Below, in pieces: positions 62,299-64,000 of a DNA stretch of 64,000 bases (position 1 is its first letter; every line of letters begins with the position of its first letter). The stretch is taken from positions 1 through 64,000 of the forward strand of contig CAXGUG010000006.1 in assembly GCA_964012715.1 (NCBI GenBank). The letters run 5' to 3'. The translations under genes and the position numbers were made by a program. The stretch is from UBA1479 sp964012715. GTDB taxonomy: Bacteria > Pseudomonadota > Alphaproteobacteria > Rhodospirillales > Casp-alpha2. The notes under the pieces are model-generated. The model was not told the DNA's origin. It made no database searches and saw only the letters and a program-made list of their open reading frames with translations.

Positions 62299-63153
62299 AT
62301 GACCGACACAGCACCCCAACCGCTGAACATCCGCGCCCTGCTCCGCGACAAGGGCACCCTGCGCCTGGATCAACAGGGCAGCGCGGAATGGCGACGCATT
62401 ACCGAGGCCTCGCTGGAGGAATACCGCGACCATCATCAGGCCGGGGACTATCCGTCCGCGATCCTGGAAACGATGTCGATGTTCGAAGGCTTCGTCGCCA
62501 AATGGGCGGGAATTTGGGGCGTGCGCAGCATGATCGACCTGGGCTGCGGGATCGGAACCAACCTGCCGCCCTATGCCCGCAACATCGCGGGGACCATCGA
62601 TTACGCGGGCCTGGACCCGCTGGATGAGAACCCGGACCGGGATTACGCCTTCATCTGCGGGCGTCTGGAAGATCTGGCTGAACAGCCGATGGACGAAAAA
62701 TTCGGGCTGGCAACGTTTGCGACCTCGCTTGATCACTTCGAGGATGCTAGGAACGCCCTGGCCCTGGCGGCGAAGCTCACCGGCGGCGGCCATGTGATCG
62801 TCTGGAGCGGCCTGCACGATTCGCCCCTGATCGCACGTTCCGAACTGTCCACCCGGATTATCGATCTGTGCCGAACCAACCGCACCACCCTGACCCGCAC
62901 CCTGGCTTTCTGGCTCTACGCCGCGCTGACCTGGCCGCGCGTCGCCTGGCATCTGGCGCGACGGGAACGCAAGCTGACGGCCGGAAAGCCGCTAGACAGC
63001 CTGCATTTTCATTATTTCACGGAAAACCGGCTGAAAGCCTTGCTGGAAAGCGTCGGCACGGTGCATGAATTCACCCAATGTCCCGGCCTGAACGCCGTGT
63101 TCGCCGCCGTGACCCTTTCGCCCGATTCCCCTGTTTCGCCCAAATCAAAGTGA
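62299..63153 (+). CDS. Class I SAM-dependent methyltransferase
   Basis: A 284-residue methyltransferase with SMIDLGCGIGTNLPPYAR and YAGLDPLDENPDRDY, ATSLDHFEDARNALALA and a late helical part ALLESVGTVHEFT. The acceptor is unknown, probably a sugar amidated or amidinated by the preceding genes. It follows the second AsnB gene after four bases and ends ten bases before the next start. Confidence 0.78.
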   Translation: MTDTAPQPLNIRALLRDKGTLRLDQQGSAEWRRITEASLEEYRDHHQAGDYPSAILETMSMFEGFVAKWAGIWGVRSMIDLGCGIGTNLPPYARNIAGTIDYAGLDPLDENPDRDYAFICGRLEDLAEQPMDEKFGLATFATSLDHFEDARNALALAAKLTGGGHVIVWSGLHDSPLIARSELSTRIIDLCRTNRTTLTRTLAFWLYAALTWPRVAWHLARRERKLTAGKPLDSLHFHYFTENRLKALLESVGTVHEFTQCPGLNAVFAAVTLSPDSPVSPKSK

Positions 63154-63163
63154 CCCTGGCTAA

Positions 63164-64000
63164 ATGACCTCATCCCACACCACGACATCGCCCGCCGTCG
63201 CCGTCATCGGTTGCGGCCATTGGGGCAAGAACCATGTTCGTAACTTCCACGCCCTGGGCGCGTTGGTCGCCGTGTCGGACGCCAATGCCGATCTGGCCGG
63301 GAAGATGTCGGAAACCTACGACGTGCCGGCGCGGGAGGTGGGCGAAATTCTGGCCGATACGGCGATCGCCGGGGTGGTCATCGCGGCTCCGGCCGAGGCC
63401 CATGCCGAGCTGGCGATCCGCGCCCTGGAAGCAGGCAAGCACGTCTTCGTTGAAAAACCGCTGGCCCTGACCGTGGCCGAAGCCCAGGGCGTTCTCGCCG
63501 CCGCGCAAAAGGCCGGGCGGATCGTCATGGTCGGGCATCTGTTGCAATACCATTCGGCCTTTCTCAAGCTCAAGGACATGGTCGCCGCGGGCGAGTTGGG
63601 AAAGCTGCAATACCTTTATTCCAACCGCCTGAACCTGGGCAAAATCCGACGCGAGGAAAACGCCCTGTGGTCATTCGCGCCGCACGACATTTCCATGATC
63701 CTGGCCCTGGTCGGCGACATGCCGACGGCGGTCCGGGCCGAAGGCGGCAGCTACCTGCACGAAGTCATCGCCGACGTCACGACCACCCATCTGACGTTCC
63801 CCGGCGGGGTTCAGGCCCATGTCTTCGTGTCCTGGCTGCATCCGTTCAAGGAACAGAAGCTGGTCGTGGTCGGCGACAAGGCGATGGCCGTGTTCAACGA
63901 CGGCGAGCCCTGGGACCGCAAGCTGCTGATCTATCCGCACAAGATCGATTGGCGCGACGGCGTGCCGACGCCGGAAAAAGCCGATGCCCAGGCCGTGCCC
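63164..64000 (+). CDS. Gfo/Idh/MocA oxidoreductase, WlbA/WbpB-like (3' partial)
   Basis: The frame from ATG 63164 is open to the last base (279 codons), so the C terminus lies outside. It reads VAVIGCGHWGKNHVRNFHAL at about 12-31 and VFVEKPLALTVAEAQ with EKP, then MVGHLLQYHSAFLKL and FAPHDISMIL. These blocks match UDP-N-acetylglucosaminuronate 3-dehydrogenases (WlbA, WbpB) that begin the 2,3-diacetamido-uronic acid pathway. Downstream 3-aminotransferase and acetyltransferase genes would be expected just beyond the window. Confidence 0.88.
   Translation, partial: MTSSHTTTSPAVAVIGCGHWGKNHVRNFHALGALVAVSDANADLAGKMSETYDVPAREVGEILADTAIAGVVIAAPAEAHAELAIRALEAGKHVFVEKPLALTVAEAQGVLAAAQKAGRIVMVGHLLQYHSAFLKLKDMVAAGELGKLQYLYSNRLNLGKIRREENALWSFAPHDISMILALVGDMPTAVRAEGGSYLHEVIADVTTTHLTFPGGVQAHVFVSWLHPFKEQKLVVVGDKAMAVFNDGEPWDRKLLIYPHKIDWRDGVPTPEKADAQAVP

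Overview
This 64 kb window is one long carbohydrate-biosynthesis locus from a G+C-rich Gram-negative bacterium. Codon use, SDR-rich gene content and the TIGR04372-type glycosyltransferase suggest an alphaproteobacterium, perhaps Rhodospirillales-like; this is inference, as no rRNA or housekeeping marker is present. Fifty-eight protein genes are called. All but one lie on the + strand, often with 4-base ATGA/GTGA/TTGA overlaps, so most must be co-transcribed. No gap between genes exceeds about 220 bases. I recognised no tRNA, rRNA, IS element, CRISPR array, flippase, polymerase or ABC exporter. The window therefore holds precursor synthesis and decoration for a surface glycan or glycosylated flagellin, with export and assembly presumably encoded elsewhere.

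Layout. 1-3.4 kb: a 5'-truncated sugar 4,6-dehydratase, a one-pass membrane protein and a polytopic glycosyltransferase-like protein, then a leader with a 14-bp perfect hairpin and an ops-like site. 3.6-15.5 kb: a heptose-like module (GmhB-type phosphatase, transaldolase, two SDRs, an HldE-like enzyme with inverted domain order), then a Gfo/Idh oxidoreductase, a UDP-glucose-dehydrogenase homologue lacking its catalytic Cys, more SDRs, two methyltransferases and a TIGR04372 glycosyltransferase. 15.7-25 kb: an orphan E1 alpha/beta pair, two NodU-type carbamoyltransferases around a TylF-like methyltransferase and a 2OG-Fe(II)-type oxygenase, then a sulfotransferase-like protein and a GNAT/FemAB-like protein. 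25-32 kb: a radical SAM protein, a methyltransferase, the single minus-strand gene (a 2OG oxygenase fused to a Rieske domain), a flavoprotein and a DUF4910 protein.

31.8-41.9 kb: a full candidate pseudaminic acid set (PseH, PseI, PseB, PseC, a SpsF-like cytidylyltransferase, PseG) interrupted by an amidotransferase/HisH/HisF trio, expected to turn an acetamido group into acetamidino. 42-48.4 kb: a tight module (hydroxyacid dehydrogenase, SDR, NeuA-like cytidylyltransferase, Zn-ribbon methyltransferase, TIM-barrel isomerase, FabG-like SDR, SPASM radical SAM) whose product I cannot name. 48.6-54.7 kb: a large GT-B-like protein, a CDP-6-deoxyhexose block (RfbF, RfbG, cupin epimerase, SDR) and a GT2. 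54.7-64 kb: a second HisH/HisF pair followed by an amidotransferase fused to a GT4 glycosyltransferase, two tandem asparagine synthetase paralogues, a methyltransferase and the start of a WlbA/WbpB-like dehydrogenase running off the right edge. Base composition rises visibly in this last third.

Taken together, the locus can plausibly make an amidinated pseudaminic acid, a CDP-6-deoxyhexose, a heptose-like sugar, at least one further CMP-activated sugar and an amidinated or amidated aminouronic-type sugar, and then methylate, carbamoylate, acetylate, hydroxylate or sulfate them. The most unusual points are the amidotransferase-GT4 fusion, the two HisF paralogues that both lost the Asp at position 11, the 2OG-Rieske fusion, the inverted HldE and the Cys-less UDP-sugar dehydrogenase.
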